Assembly (NCBI GenBank): GCA_002633005.1
Contig: NMRA01000896.1
Coordinates: forward strand, 1 to 64,000
Length of the DNA: 64,000 nucleotides
Source: Phoronis australis
Taxonomy: Eukaryota; Phoronida; Phoronidae
Direction: 5' to 3'
In this document: positions 33,158-44,584 of the stretch, in pieces
How positions within the stretch are numbered: position 1 is the first letter of the stretch
Layout: each line of letters opens with the position of its first letter
Notes under the pieces: model-generated
Database searches by the model: none
Seen by the model: only the letters and a program-made list of their open reading frames with translations
What the model was told of the DNA's origin: nothing
Made by a program: the position numbers and the translations under genes

Positions 33158-33297
33158 GGGTAGAGTTCAGTAACGCTAGGACCTCGCTAAAATCTAGCCA
33201 AAATCACGTGTTCTCATTTAAAATTCAAGGCAATATTTCACGTAGTCTCGCAAAGTCTTGCGTTTTAGCGAGGTCCTAGCCTTACTGAACTCTACCC
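33158..33297. mobile_element. MITE-like palindromic element, 140 bp
   Basis: The left end gggtagagttcagtaacgct continues aggacctcgctaaaa; the right end ttttagcgaggtcctagcc continues ttactgaactctaccc. The arms are about 35 bp with one or two mismatches. The flanks aacaat and attgtt continue the inverted symmetry. Non-coding. Confidence 0.8.
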
Positions 33298-33930
33298 GGA
33301 TTGTTATGATCCATTTCCGACGACCCTCTCTTCATAACATTTTGTGTCATGGTGCTAACACAGGAACTTGTAAACGCTGACAAATGCGGGTTGGCGCAAT
33401 CTTCTCGGTTGAAGTAAGAATTACGAGTTACTCTCAACTCCACAATGCAGCGAGGAGGTGGGTCCACCCAGTAGAAACTTATAACCGTGACGTCATGATG
33501 TTAGACAGCAATCCGAACACAGAGGCATGTATGCGGATATAACCTTCCGAAATAAACGAGGATTCAGTTCTGGCGATTTTCTACTATTTTGTGATCAGGT
33601 AAAACCAAGTCCGTCAAAATATTGTGCAAAGCACAAACAATTCTTTTATAAACTGTACACAGGTTTTGATTCCAGTGTTCATGTCGGGCCCCAATCGCGG
33701 ACTTCTTACAGATGTCATCGATCTTATTGTTTCTTCACCCTGTATGTCCACAAACGACCTCCATGGTCAAATTGCGTTAGATCGCTTTGCGATTTTCTAA
33801 GCAAAACAATGAATGCACTCAGTACATTTCAAAAGCTCTTTACAAACATTTTCTTTTAAAATTCAGAACATTAAAAATAAATGTTTATACGGAGTATAAA
33901 AGTATAACACGAAAACACCACCGAATACCA

Positions 33931-35291
33931 TTATAAATCAGTAGTCGCTTCATTTAAGTTGACTCTAAACGTAGAAAAAGCAGGAGTTTCCTCCGCACTC
34001 AACGGTGTTGGCACTTTCTCACTGTCATTAGCAAACACCTTGATAAGTATCGTTTCTCCGGTTTCCATAGATATCCCAGTCTCTTCCTGGCTGGAAGCTA
34101 CCTGCGCAGTTTCGCTACAAAAATCCGGTGGCGGTGGAAATGTTTCGTTTGATGTATCGACTGTGTTGGCAATACTTCCGTAATCGTGCAAAGGCAAGGA
34201 TTTGTTGTCAAAGCCTGTGAAATAAAAACTGTTAGACGTGTCGTTTAATGATTGGGCCGGCTCACTCGACAAATTGTCATCGACATCAAAATTTGGTGGT
34301 GGTGGTGGTGGCCAATCGGAATCTTCGTCAGCGGGATAGGTGGCGACATCATTTGCTGCGTTGGTTTCATATTCATGCTTCTCAACTTTCACCTCACCAG
34401 CATCATTTTTTTCATCGTTTGTCTCATACAGTGGGTTATCAGTAGACGTTTCCTTTGAATATGAGGAGGTGTTAGTTATTTTGTCTTTCACAAAATCGGC
34501 TGCTGTTGTTTCATGCTTTATGGCTTTTTCTAGCTCTCGAACGGTATGAGCGAACATATCCGCCTGTTCGCGCTGTGAAAGTCTACTGGCTGCACTGTGC
34601 ACGCTCACATTATCACCGTCTTTAGATTTTGCCGTAGATTTCGTCTTTGTTTCATTCTCTACAAGTAAACGATCGCCATATTCAACCTCATTCTCGGTAC
34701 TTTCAGCAGACGACACATCACTTGCAACAAGAGACAGACGACCAAGAACAGCAGCTATGTCACCAGAGCCATATTCGTCACTTCCGGTCTCACAATCACT
34801 ACTTGTGTCATTACCGCTTTTTCCGTTGTCTATTTGGTTATGTGGAGACTGTGCATCTGTTTTGAATTCGCACTGTTGCGGATTCTCTCCAGGCTGTGGC
34901 AGCATGCAGTCTGGGTGGTAACTGCTAGAAACATAGGTATTATTTGACTCAGTATTTTGAAACCCTTTGTTTGTGTATGCTAACACCTGACTAGTTTGCT
35001 TTTGACTGAGACGCTTCAAACCGCCAAAGTAGAACATTTTACTGGTTGACGGCTGAGAACTGTCGTGACTTTCAAGAAGTGTAGTCGAGGGATCAGTTGG
35101 TGTTTGGCTCGATGTTTTAGCAGACGATGTGTTTTCGTCGAATCCACTTTCATCGTCCGTAGTTGGGCCTGTAGTTGCAGCATCTACTTCGTCAGTTGTG
35201 TCGACTATAAACGATATACCATTGAGTGTTGGCACTTGACTTTGATGTCCGTTTAGTCTGGATCGAGTGAGCTGGTCGTGGGACTTGTCAT
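33931..35291 (-). CDS. Receptor-like gene, last exon: 452-residue cytoplasmic tail
   Basis: The acceptor attctag on the minus strand ends at 35292. With the split codon it joins the TM7 exon in frame (SDDKSHDQL). The tail is rich in Asp, Glu, Ser and Thr. Motifs: SDWPPPPPPNFDVDD (about 34285-34325), NETFPPPPDF (about 34115-34150) and C-terminal TTDL. A frame this long and uniform in composition is unlikely by chance. The polyproline stretches lie between acidic residues, as in Ena/VASP ligands. Confidence 0.75.
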
Positions 35292-38200
35292 CTAGAATTA
35301 GAATAGAATGATAACAATGATCGCAATCTGCGTTGACTTAATAACTTTTTGCCTGGCATTGAAATTTGTCAATTCAGATCGTCCCGTAAATGATATTCCA
35401 AATAATGTAACACCTTGATAATTGAAGAAGAGTAACTGAAAATGTTTCAAACTGCAAACTCAAAGGGACCCAAGTCCAATGCATATATGGTGTATACGCA
35501 ACTTCGTGTTTTCGGAATACTGCAAAGCGTTATAGACCATTACAAAAGAAGAATAACCTTCGTACCTGAGTTAGCGCCCGACTCTCGTCTCCTGAACAGT
35601 GAACAGTGGAGTATCCTCATTGACGCCTCTCTGTATCTTGGGCTAACTACGACGACCATGAATGGGAGTAAAATGGCGTGTGCAATCAGGAGCCATAGCT
35701 GTGCGAAACGCGAATAGCGCAGACTTGCTAGCGATCCTATGTTCACTGCAGCAAAAACCTGAAGTAAAGAAGTAACCTCGGTTTAGAATATGGTTGACAA
35801 TTATAGATAGATATGGCGATAGCAAAATCCCTCGTAATTGCGTATCATGTGATACAACTAACTAAGTTGCAATGAGAGGAGGCGACAATAAAAGTGACTG
35901 AGTGTAGTTGAGGTAACTTGTAAAATACACAGGGTATCCCAGAATGTTTGCAACCCAATAACACAAAATCAAACGAATTTTTACTCAAACAATAAACCCC
36001 GCAAAGGGATACATTTTCTAGAAACTAAACTAATAACAGTTTCAAAAATATACAAATTTGAAATTTCTAGGTCAAAATTTAGAGCCATGAGAACACGTGA
36101 CCCTCATGGCGGGAAGGTTGGTTTTCTGACTTGTGCGGACTCTCCCATCTAACAATAACGAAATTAATTTAATTTGAAGACAGAACCGACAGTAATTCAT
36201 CTCACATGATTATGAATAACGACCAGACCCCGACAAGTGGCAGAAAAAGAACACCAAGCCGAAACTCTAGTGAACTCCGAGCTTCGACGTCAAAAAAACC
36301 TCTGAAGCAACCGACAATGGACGCCATATTGACAGGAAAGGGACAAAATGTCACCAAGAAGACTCGGTCATTGAAAGATGAACTAAAGGAGGCACTCATG
36401 GACTCAGATATCCAGTCACTGTTTACAAACATGATAAAGCCCTNCCAGAATGTTTGCAACCCAATAACACAAAATCAAACGAATTTTTACTCAAACAATA
36501 AACCCCGCAAAGGGTTACATTTTCTAGAAACTAAACTAATAACAGTTTCAAAAATATACAAATTTGAAATTTCTAGGTCAAAATTTAGAGCCATTGGGGT
36601 ACCGGTATAGTTATTTCACATGACTAACTTCCGAGCAGATTAACTTTGAAGACCGTAACCAAGATTATCAATCACCATGACGCACACTTCCTCCCTGAAA
36701 GCACGAATCTGCTGAGCGATGGACACTTGACAGAGTTCAAGGGCTCAAAAAGTACCTCATTTGGGATTTCTGTCATATAGCACAATATTCTTGCTCTTCA
36801 CGCATCCAAATATACGTAAAAAAAATCAATATCAAGAAAACCTTCCTCGTCTTTGCTTTCGAACCACCGACAAATCACAATCTGTTCCCCCGTCACCTAA
36901 TGTGATTTTACGTTTGAACTATGGTACTCGTTAAGACCTGGTTCCCTGTTACAGAATCAAACCGTATCCACGTTGCCAGGAGAGCGCACAGTCAACTTCC
37001 TTCCAGAATTAGGACTTCTCATTTCTTTTTGAGGTCATTTATTGTTCCACTGAACTGAAATTTGTGTATCCATCAATAAAATTGGCATTTATGTGCACGA
37101 TTTTTAAAATTGATTTTCCTGTTATATTCTGCTGGCAATGTTTTGAATAATTTCGGTATGAAATAAATAGGGACGAAAATTCTTTCTTTGTCCAAGGGTT
37201 TCTGACTAAGGATTATTAGTTATTATGGTCAAGCTAGAAAAAATAGAACAAAAGTAATTAATAATTATCTTGAAAAAATTACATGCATTAACAGCGACAT
37301 GGGTTGCACGTGTTTTGAGAGACTCTGTAAAAACAAAAACATACCGCGAAGATGGTCCGTGAAAACCGCCACACAATAGTTGGGAAACCGCAGAGACGCA
37401 GTTAATGTATAGGTAATATCAAAGCATAGTAGCTATGAAATAAGAACAAATAAAGCGTAACAATTGAGTACTGTGGAATTAATCGTAAGAAAGTTCAGGA
37501 TTACAAGGATGCCAGAGGTCCTTGGTGCTTGCTGTTCTTAATCGCATTGATAGTTGTTTTGTCTTTCAGAAAAGTTACAGGCTACATGTTGCTAAGATGC
37601 TAAACAGTCTCTCCAGTCGTACAACTGCTGGTGCGCTTACACTTCGAAGAATTTCACTGTACTTTAACTTCACAATAAACCAATGCAAAACTGAAGGAAT
37701 GAAGAATCTACGTGTGGTAGAATTTTGTTGGCAGCGTAGTAAATGTTCTTGTTCTTATTTACACCGATCGTGCATGTTGTTTACTTACGGCATTTGGCAC
37801 CTCTTCAAGAGTTGTACTCAAAGCTACGATAACCATCACGAGGCAACTCATGCGATATTCACTTCGTATTTTGCGTCTAACGTCGGGACGTTCGACACTG
37901 TCCGTCACCAACGAAACATTTGATATGGTAGAGAGTGGCTGCTGATTAGAGTCGATGCTATCGCGCTGTGAATCTNGTGAAAACCGCCACACTGTAGTTG
38001 GGAAAACGCAGAGACGCAGTTAATGTATAGGTAATATCAAAGCATAGTAGCTATGAAATAAGAACAAATAAAGCGTAACAATTGAGTACTGTGGAATTAA
38101 TCGTAAGAAAGTTCAGGATTACAAGGATGCCAGAGGTCCTTGGTGCTTGCTGTTCTTAATCGCATAGTTGTTTTGTCTTTCAGAAAAGTTACAGGCTACA

Positions 38201-39239
38201 TGTTGCTAAGATGCTAAACAGTCTCTCCAGTCGTACAACTGCTGGTGCGCTTACACTTCGAAGAATTTCACTATACTTTAACTTCACAATAAACCAATGC
38301 AAAACTGAAGGAATGAAGAATCTACGTTTGGTAGAATTTTGTTGGCAGCGTAGTAAATGTTCTTGTTCTTATTTACACCGTTCGTGCATGTTGTTTACTT
38401 ACGGCATTTGGCACCTCTTCAAGAGTTGTACTCAAAGCTACGATAACCATCACGAGGCAACTCATGCGATATTCACTTCGTATTTTGCTTCTAACGTCGG
38501 GACGTTCGACACTGTCCGTCACCAACGAAACATTTGATATGGTAGAGAGTGGCTGCTGATTAGAGTCGATGCTATCGCGCTGTGAATCTATGGTTTGTAA
38601 CTGAGTCTGTTCTGTTTTGGCACTTTGTTGTTTGAGAGTGAGAGACTGCCAACATTTCACTGCATCTATAACGCACACCAGGGCAATAGCTGTAACAAAG
38701 CACGAGAACACCAAGACAAAAAGGTTCCATTGAAAAAATTGCCCAATTTCCTGAAAGAAGCACGTCTCACCGTTCTGTCCAAAATAGTTATACTTTGTTC
38801 CTCGATCGACAGTCAACACTAGAGCCATCGGGACGGTGGCACAATGTCCAACTATCCAGATTATGACGGAGACGCCTGTGCCATGGGCTGTGTACTTTGC
38901 TGACGAAGACAAGTTGCGTTTGCGGAAGTGGAACATTCCTGTTATACTGAAGCTCAACAGATACATTCCATGAACGATCTGCATCGAGTGTTGCCACCAC
39001 ATCAGCACTTGGCACGTGGTCTTCGTAAGAGAAAACAACGCCAAATATACGCTGGCCTCCACAGAAACGATTACTGTCACTCGTAGCAGCAAAGCAAACA
39101 CGTATGAGGATAGCAGGACGTCGGTGATAGATCTCTCTTTAACAAAACACGACACTACTAGCAGACATATTGAAACAATAGCGGCAAAGGTGGAATATAT
39201 AAACCATAATACAGCCAAGAACAAATCCAGCGAACCCAT
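33931..39239 (-). CDS. Orphan seven-helix receptor-like protein with long EVH1- and PDZ-motif tail
   Basis: Gene-level entry, minus strand. Exon 1 (39239-38403) codes for five clear membrane helices and part of a sixth, with a cysteine at the top of TM3 (TTCQVLMWW) and one in the second extracellular loop (GETCFFQE), as in rhodopsin-like receptors. There is no DRY motif; FHFRKRN follows TM3. The next exon (35745-35566) holds TM7 (LWLLIAHAILLPFMVVVV) and SPRY in the NPxxY position. The last exon (35291-33931) is a 452-residue acidic, Ser/Thr-rich cytoplasmic tail with WPPPPPP, FPPPP and a C-terminal TTDL. Known binding rules would make FPPPP an Ena/VASP EVH1 ligand and TDL a class I PDZ ligand. 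Exon 1 leaves in phase 0 but TM7 enters in phase 1, so a short exon is missing or unrecognised. I cannot place it in a named receptor family. Confidence 0.7.
35566..35745 (-). CDS. Receptor-like gene, TM7 exon
   Basis: Minus-strand acceptor gctgcag ends at 35746 and donor gtacga begins at 35565. The frame LWLLIAHAILLPFMVVVVSP is one membrane helix followed by the basic YREASMRILHCSLFRRRE, like a receptor TM7 and helix 8. Phase 1 in, phase 1 out. Confidence 0.7.
36206..36443 (+). pseudogene. Possible ORF1-like N-terminal fragment of a retroelement
   Basis: An open frame of about 79 codons before the single N: a basic Ser/Thr-rich start (SGRKRTPSRNSSELR), then a predicted helix SLKDELKEALMDSDIQSL. 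This resembles the N-terminus of LINE ORF1-type nucleic-acid-binding proteins, but no RRM or zinc knuckle is present. After the N the frame runs into a duplicated non-coding segment. Weak call. Confidence 0.3.
37361..38588. repeat. Duplicated 610-bp segments separated by one N (assembly duplication)
   Basis: 37361-37976 and 37978-38588 match from gtgaaaaccgccacac to the receptor exon sequence gctatcgcgctgtgaatct, with a few SNPs and small indels. The left copy therefore holds a partial duplicate of receptor exon 1 (about 37799-37976). Confidence 0.88.
37799..37976 (-). pseudogene. Partial duplicate of receptor exon 1 (assembly copy)
   Basis: The same C-terminal end as exon 1 at 38403-38580, including YRMSCLVMVIVAL and the donor, cut by the N at 37977. 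It differs by isolated SNPs (for example Arg for Ser in DVRRKI). Best read as the other haplotype. Confidence 0.8.
38403..39239 (-). CDS. Receptor-like gene, exon 1: TM1 to TM6
   Basis: Starts at ATG 39237-39239 and ends before the donor gtaagt at 38402. 279 codons. Helices at about residues 5-33, 38-66, 73-103, 121-144 and 168-192, with the start of a sixth at about 259-275. The third intracellular loop is long and polar (about 65 residues). No signal peptide precedes TM1; the N-terminus is only four residues long outside the membrane. Confidence 0.8.
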
Positions 39240-40803
39240 AGTGTTAATTTCTCATCCTGGATCACGTTTATATTTTGTTATTCATAATAAGCAGGTGTTT
39301 TTAACACGTTATCCTTCTTGGGTTGTCAATCTACCACTAACGCGTGTACACTGTGAAAAGTGTTTCTTGAGCACTGTAAACATAAAATAATTATCTTTAA
39401 TTATACGATGAAATTTATTTTACAACAACGGTTATGAGAACAAAGGTACACGAGGACTCAAGTTAAGGTTAAATCTGCGTTCTGTCAAAGCAACGAACTT
39501 TTGATTGGGATAACCAATGAGCTATTGGGGATAACTTGTAGTTGTAAAATTGATCTCAACTGGTTCATTACTGAAAAGAGAAGTGTTTCCTGGTCTTGCA
39601 GTTCGTTAATCCTTGAGACCATTTCCGGCACATGAGCTGACGCGCCCTGACAAGTCAGCTCCAGTTGTAGAGCGTGATCTCAAGCAACAACGAACGATAA
39701 GTTCTTTCGAAACGCCTGAAATTACCTAAAACATCTCGAGACCAATTCCATATGTAGTATGAATTAACTTTTTGTGATGAAAGGCGTGTTTATGGCCGCT
39801 TTATGATTTTACGAATTTCATTACATGCTCTTCTAAGACCATAGCTTACAAATTTTAAAGGCAAGTGGTACAAATCAAGCTCAAAATCGTTATTGCCTTA
39901 CTCAGAAAAAAAACAACAGATGTCAATGGTGACCTGTGACACGATAACCTATGACAAATTCGTGTATGTGTTACCTTCCATCACTCATCTGGTTTCTTTC
40001 GATTAGATTTCTGTGCGTAAAACGAGCCTTTCTACCCAAGATGGTGAAACACATCCGCTGTAGTGACGGTGAAGAAAGACGCAGCTTACAGCTGTGTTAT
40101 GAACTGAGACGCGCTGTTGGATCCCACATTTAATTAATGCCACGATACTGAGGCAGTGAACGCATTCGGATAATCCGATAATTCACAAAGCTCATTGTGT
40201 ATTATGTTTCTGAAAGGGCGTGGTCTAATTAGGACCTATACAATACAACTGGGAACGACACCAGTGGCGGATATACAGGGGGTGAGGGGGGGGGAAGGTC
40301 GAAGGGCCCAGGCATCCCCGGACCTCTAACCAAACCTTGGGTTAATTACGCCTACCATTAGAACCAATTTCCTCTATTTCGAAATAGAATGGTAGGACAT
40401 GACATTTCATTTAGTTTTCTCTCGGACCAAGTCTCTTCAGTTAATATGGTTCCTGAAGGCCCCCTCCCACCGTGCAACCCCAAGAGATCAACTTCTAAAT
40501 TGTATTTTTGCAAAGAAAACTAGGTGAGGAAAATGAAAATTGAAGTCAACAAGCCGAAAAATGTCTCATGCATGTTTTATATTATCTCTCTTATGCAAAT
40601 TGGTACCGCCATTACCGAACTTTCAGTTATTTTGTAATATCTTACTGACTACTTCATGAATTGAACACTTATACCTGTGTTTTGAGAGTCAAGCATTACG
40701 ACAAAACCACGTTCAAATTAAGAACTAGCATCTGTTGCGTATTGAACTGTATAAGCTACGTTTACACTTTCCGTGCTTTTGTTTTTGCAATTGCCACACT
40801 AAC

Positions 40804-41115
40804 CAGGGGCGGATCCATGATTTTGAGTTGGGGGGGGGGCAGATCACAGGAATAATCAGAATTTTGGCAGATGCGCGCGCCCAGCTTAAAGTGTGGGGAT
40901 GCAAGGGTCTCGAATTTTTGGGTTCGGAGACCTGTTGACTAAAAAAAAACGGTAACGGGGTTGTTCAAGGTTTAAGCATTGTTTATTCACCCCCCGAGCC
41001 CCCTGGTTGCGTGCATGTGCTAGTCAGTAATGCGCACCCGAACTCCCAAATGGTATGTGATAGAATTTTAGGGCAGGGGGCATGGCCCCCTTGTCCCCCC
41101 CTAAATCCGCCACTG
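40804..41115. mobile_element. Small DNA transposon with CAG(G/T)GGCGGAT ends and 5-bp target duplication
   Basis: The left end is CAGGGGCGGATCC and the right end ATCCGCCACTG, its inverted repeat with one mismatch. Both ends are followed by G- or C-rich runs (left ggggggggg, right ccccccc). CTAAC flanks both sides (40799-40803 and 41116-41120) as a probable target-site duplication. A second left-type end, cagtggcggatatacagggg, lies at about 40263 without an obvious partner. Too short to code for a transposase. Confidence 0.75.
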
Positions 41116-41128
41116 CTAACGGCTACGA

Positions 41129-41468
41129 CAATTGACCTATGACAAGCTCCGCCCCCTTGTGAAAAGTCCTCGACAACGTGTTGTTTGACGGATAAAATGG
41201 CGGCTTTGAGTACGCTGACGAAGGTGTGTCAAGAATGTTGCATTCTGATTGGTCAGTTAAGCCGTCAGTCAAAATCCTGGCGCTATGTTGACCCTAGACT
41301 TCAGTGGGTTGACCTATCGCAAGCTCTCCCCTTGTAAAAAGTCACCGACAACGTGTTGTTTGTCGGGTAAAATGCCGGCTTTGAAACACTGACAAATGTG
41401 TGTCAACAATGTTGCATTCTGATTGGTCAGTTAAGCCGTCAGTCAAAATCCTGACGATAGGTCAATTC
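41129..41468 (+). repeat. Two direct copies of a 150-bp repeat with YY1-like and CCAAT-like motifs
   Basis: Copy 1 (about 41131-41280) and copy 2 (about 41310-41460) share tcgacaacgtgttgtttg, then ggtaaaatg.cggctttga, then gcattctgattggtcagtta and gccgtcagtcaaaatcctg. Copy 1 carries AAAATGGCGGC (YY1 type) and both carry CTGATTGGTCAG (inverted CCAAT, NF-Y type). The pair begins aattgacctat and ends ataggtcaatt. A third, inverted copy lies at 60173-60286. Confidence 0.8.
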
Positions 41469-44400
41469 CAAATGAGCTAACAGAGTTTCCAATTAAAGCC
41501 ACACTATCGTGCGCCAATAGTCCTTAGTAGTAGCACGACCGTGTCACCAAAATCAGTCGGTGCGTGACTTATTCTGTTTCTCGAAAACAGTTAAAGGCGG
41601 GAAGTCAGAAAATATGTCTACAGCTCGACGTTAGAGGACAGGAATCGGCAGTCTACTTGACGCAAGAAAAATGTTTGGAGAAAAGCAAAAGTTTAGATGA
41701 ACCTGCTTTTGCTTTACTGTAGCTACATTTAAGGAAATTTTTCATAAAAGAACCTAGTTGTTCTAGGAACCAATTTTTTTCTTCGACATGTGTCGCAGTC
41801 ATCGGTGCTAAAATTGCAAGATATGAAGAGGCAGATCGAAATATCTGAATTCATGTTTCTATGAACGAAATACACGATGGCCGAGGCGCGTTGTTTTAGT
41901 TATCTTGCGACGGATTAACGCGTGCGAAACACAAAGAGATTCTCTGTATTTCCCACGCAGTAATCCACCCCAAGAGAACTAAAACAACGCCCGCCGTCAT
42001 GTAAGAGGAACAATCAAAAACTTTGATACACGGCCAACACAACAAAAGTGAAAATTTTATACGTGCATCTTAAAGTAGCACATTTTGGGATTTGGCGCCC
42101 CCAAACTACTATTTTGGCGGCGTTATAACACCTTTTCTTTTCAGCGCGGTCTAAGCCCAAGACCTCTCCCTTGCCACGCCGCCACTGTGCCCTAAGTAGA
42201 AGTCGTATCAAACAACCAGAATTCATTACGCTGTGCACATACAGACAAGTTAAAGATGCTTCGATATTTCAGCTTCATACAGAGTGAATTATAACGCGAA
42301 CTAGCTTTATTGAAACTTGTTTTCAAATAATGCCATTTCATCATGAAGTCATTTTTTCAAAATAAGCAGCATAATATATACATTTTCATAATTCTAGGCT
42401 GTTACTTTACTGCATAAGTCCTCAGCTATTGGATTATTTTTCCAAACCACGGGAAACACTGCGAGAAATGCTCTGATGCATGTTATGCATGCAAAAACAT
42501 TTTTAATATCTGCCTTTTCATGATCAGATTTAAAATCAATAATTTGATTACTTGGGCATAACCATTTTAATGTAAATACTTTTTATATCAACAAAGGACT
42601 TTTTTACTTTGGTACCCGCTGTAGGTGTATAATCTGTATCTTCTGACACAGCGCCACCTATATTGAAAAGTGGACCTGTGGAAACATGATGACCGACACA
42701 CGAAATTCCGTGTGTGAGCATCAATGCGCATGCCTTGGTCGGAAGTAAGCAAATCAAATCGCTACCACGTCCACACACCTGTATGCACTGTACTTATTTG
42801 GACTTGAGCCACGGGATCGGGGGGCCCTTGATTTTGTTTAGTTCCATCACTTCCAGTTTTAATAAAATGCAACCATTCAAGTCAAAAGTGGTCGCCATAC
42901 TTCATAACTGTGAGGGGTCTTCCAACTTTCAACCAATAGGAATTACTGAAAGGGATGACGTCGCTTTGATTACTTTAACCAATGAAAAGCCATGTCAAAC
43001 AATATGCGACAGTGCTACCTTTCGTAGCATTGTGAAAGAGTATAAAAAATCTGTATCTGCCACTGGTATCGGAAATAGGTTTCCCAGTTTGCAGCGCCCA
43101 AGCTACTGGTCACCATATGTAACAATTTGATCCACGTAAACTTCTTTTTTACAGAAAATTTGCAACTTAAATTGTATAACCGTTTAGGTAATGAATTAGA
43201 GAGGTTCTATTTAGTCATTCACATGGCTGATTTTGCATATTTCAGCCTGGCGTACCTATATAAAACATGGCAGAGGGCATTTCACTCACAACTCAACAGA
43301 GGTCGCGCCAGTACAGTTTCACAAAGGCGGGAGGATCTGTGTCGTCATAATCTTCATCAGTTAATTTTTTAATTCATACAAAAGAAAAAGTAAATTTCCA
43401 AGCAGAACTACTCATGAAATTCTCGCTTTCAGCTCAGACCAAATTAACTATAGAAGTACGGCGTGAGTTGGGATAACACCGGATCTTGTCAACAGGTGTC
43501 AAGTGAGGAGCTAATAAATATCTAAACAGATCGCCAATGTATAAAGAAATGTTTGTAACCTTGCCTCTGTAGTATCATTATTTTGTTTGGAACAGTGCTG
43601 TGGGCCTAAGGCCTTGAATATTTGAAATAAATAACAATTCGTTTTAGATAACCGTTGTACGTAAGTTTGTGTGTCCGTTCGCTGACTAGTCTGCAACCAC
43701 CGGACCTTTAGAACAATTTGGTGACTGCAGATGTCGGCGAGAGAGATACTCTTTCGTCAACGATTAAACTTCCTCCTTCTCGTAACCGACTTGTCGCCAG
43801 TTAGTTTAACTAACACACTTTTTGACAAAAGCTTCTAAAAACTTGAACTAACCTACTTTTTAAATATTATCACAATTTTGGGTCAGATTAAGACTTTGCT
43901 ATTTATTATAGTTTGTAAACTAAATGTCAACCATCGTGGATTTTTTTAACAGAGCAGCTGTTGTAATAAGCGACATATCCAATTTTTCTTACTAACCTAG
44001 GCAATTCTTCAAACGCATTTTGATGCCATAAATGTGAAAGTTGTTCTATAGGACTTCGTGGCAAATCTTGGTCGACCAATTTCAGACCATTCGATTTGCA
44101 ACGCTTTTGACGATTTTAAACATCGGCGTACAAAGTTTTCTTAAGGGATTGATAGATTTACAAAAATGCACCCTCATTTTGATAATCTATGAAGGAGAGG
44201 AGAAACGTGTCTTAGATTTTGTTCTACCACCAAGTATCATCTATCCGTAAATACTTCAAATTGTTTTTAAAAAAGATTTTGTTTGGTGGCACATCATTAC
44301 TGTACCACTGACGAAGAGAGTCTCAGTAATGTTATCGGGCATATGCGCACATCGTGCAGTTTACACTTACCGATGAGGTTATCGTCGAGATAACCTCAAA

Positions 44401-44584
44401 ACTTTATGAAAATACATGCTTTACAACCTCAGGATAGTGTTTGTCAAGAGTGTTTAACGTTTGGATCAAGTGCGTTTAACAATGGCACGAAAACATTTCA
44501 CCCGCAAAAGGTGTTTCCAGGAAAAGCAACCTCTTCAGCAACTTCCACTGCGTTTAATAACACGGTGTTACATAGAAACGAGAA

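Larger units (their letters stand above)
31018..33930. other. Intergenic space between convergent MRPL22 and receptor-like gene
   Basis: Contains the MRPL22 3' UTR, a 24-bp minisatellite (31730-32060), AT-rich sequence and a small hairpin element (33158-33297). The two flanking genes converge here. No further exon was recognised. Confidence 0.5.
35746..38402 (-). other. Intron region of receptor-like gene with two single-N joins
   Basis: Should contain the missing exon (3n+1 nt) that finishes TM6. It is disturbed by two N joins with duplicated flanks (36444 and 37977). A short plus-strand retroelement-like frame (36206-36443) lies within it. I could not find a convincing TM6 exon by eye. Confidence 0.5.

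Noticed and set aside
33959-34865. Plus-strand open frames opposite the receptor tail exon
   Set aside because: Shadow frames of a long coding exon; the poly-Trp run is just the complement of the polyproline codons.
42714-43130. 138-codon plus-strand open frame
   Set aside because: No recognisable domain, no splice context, and amino-acid use looks random for AT-rich DNA.
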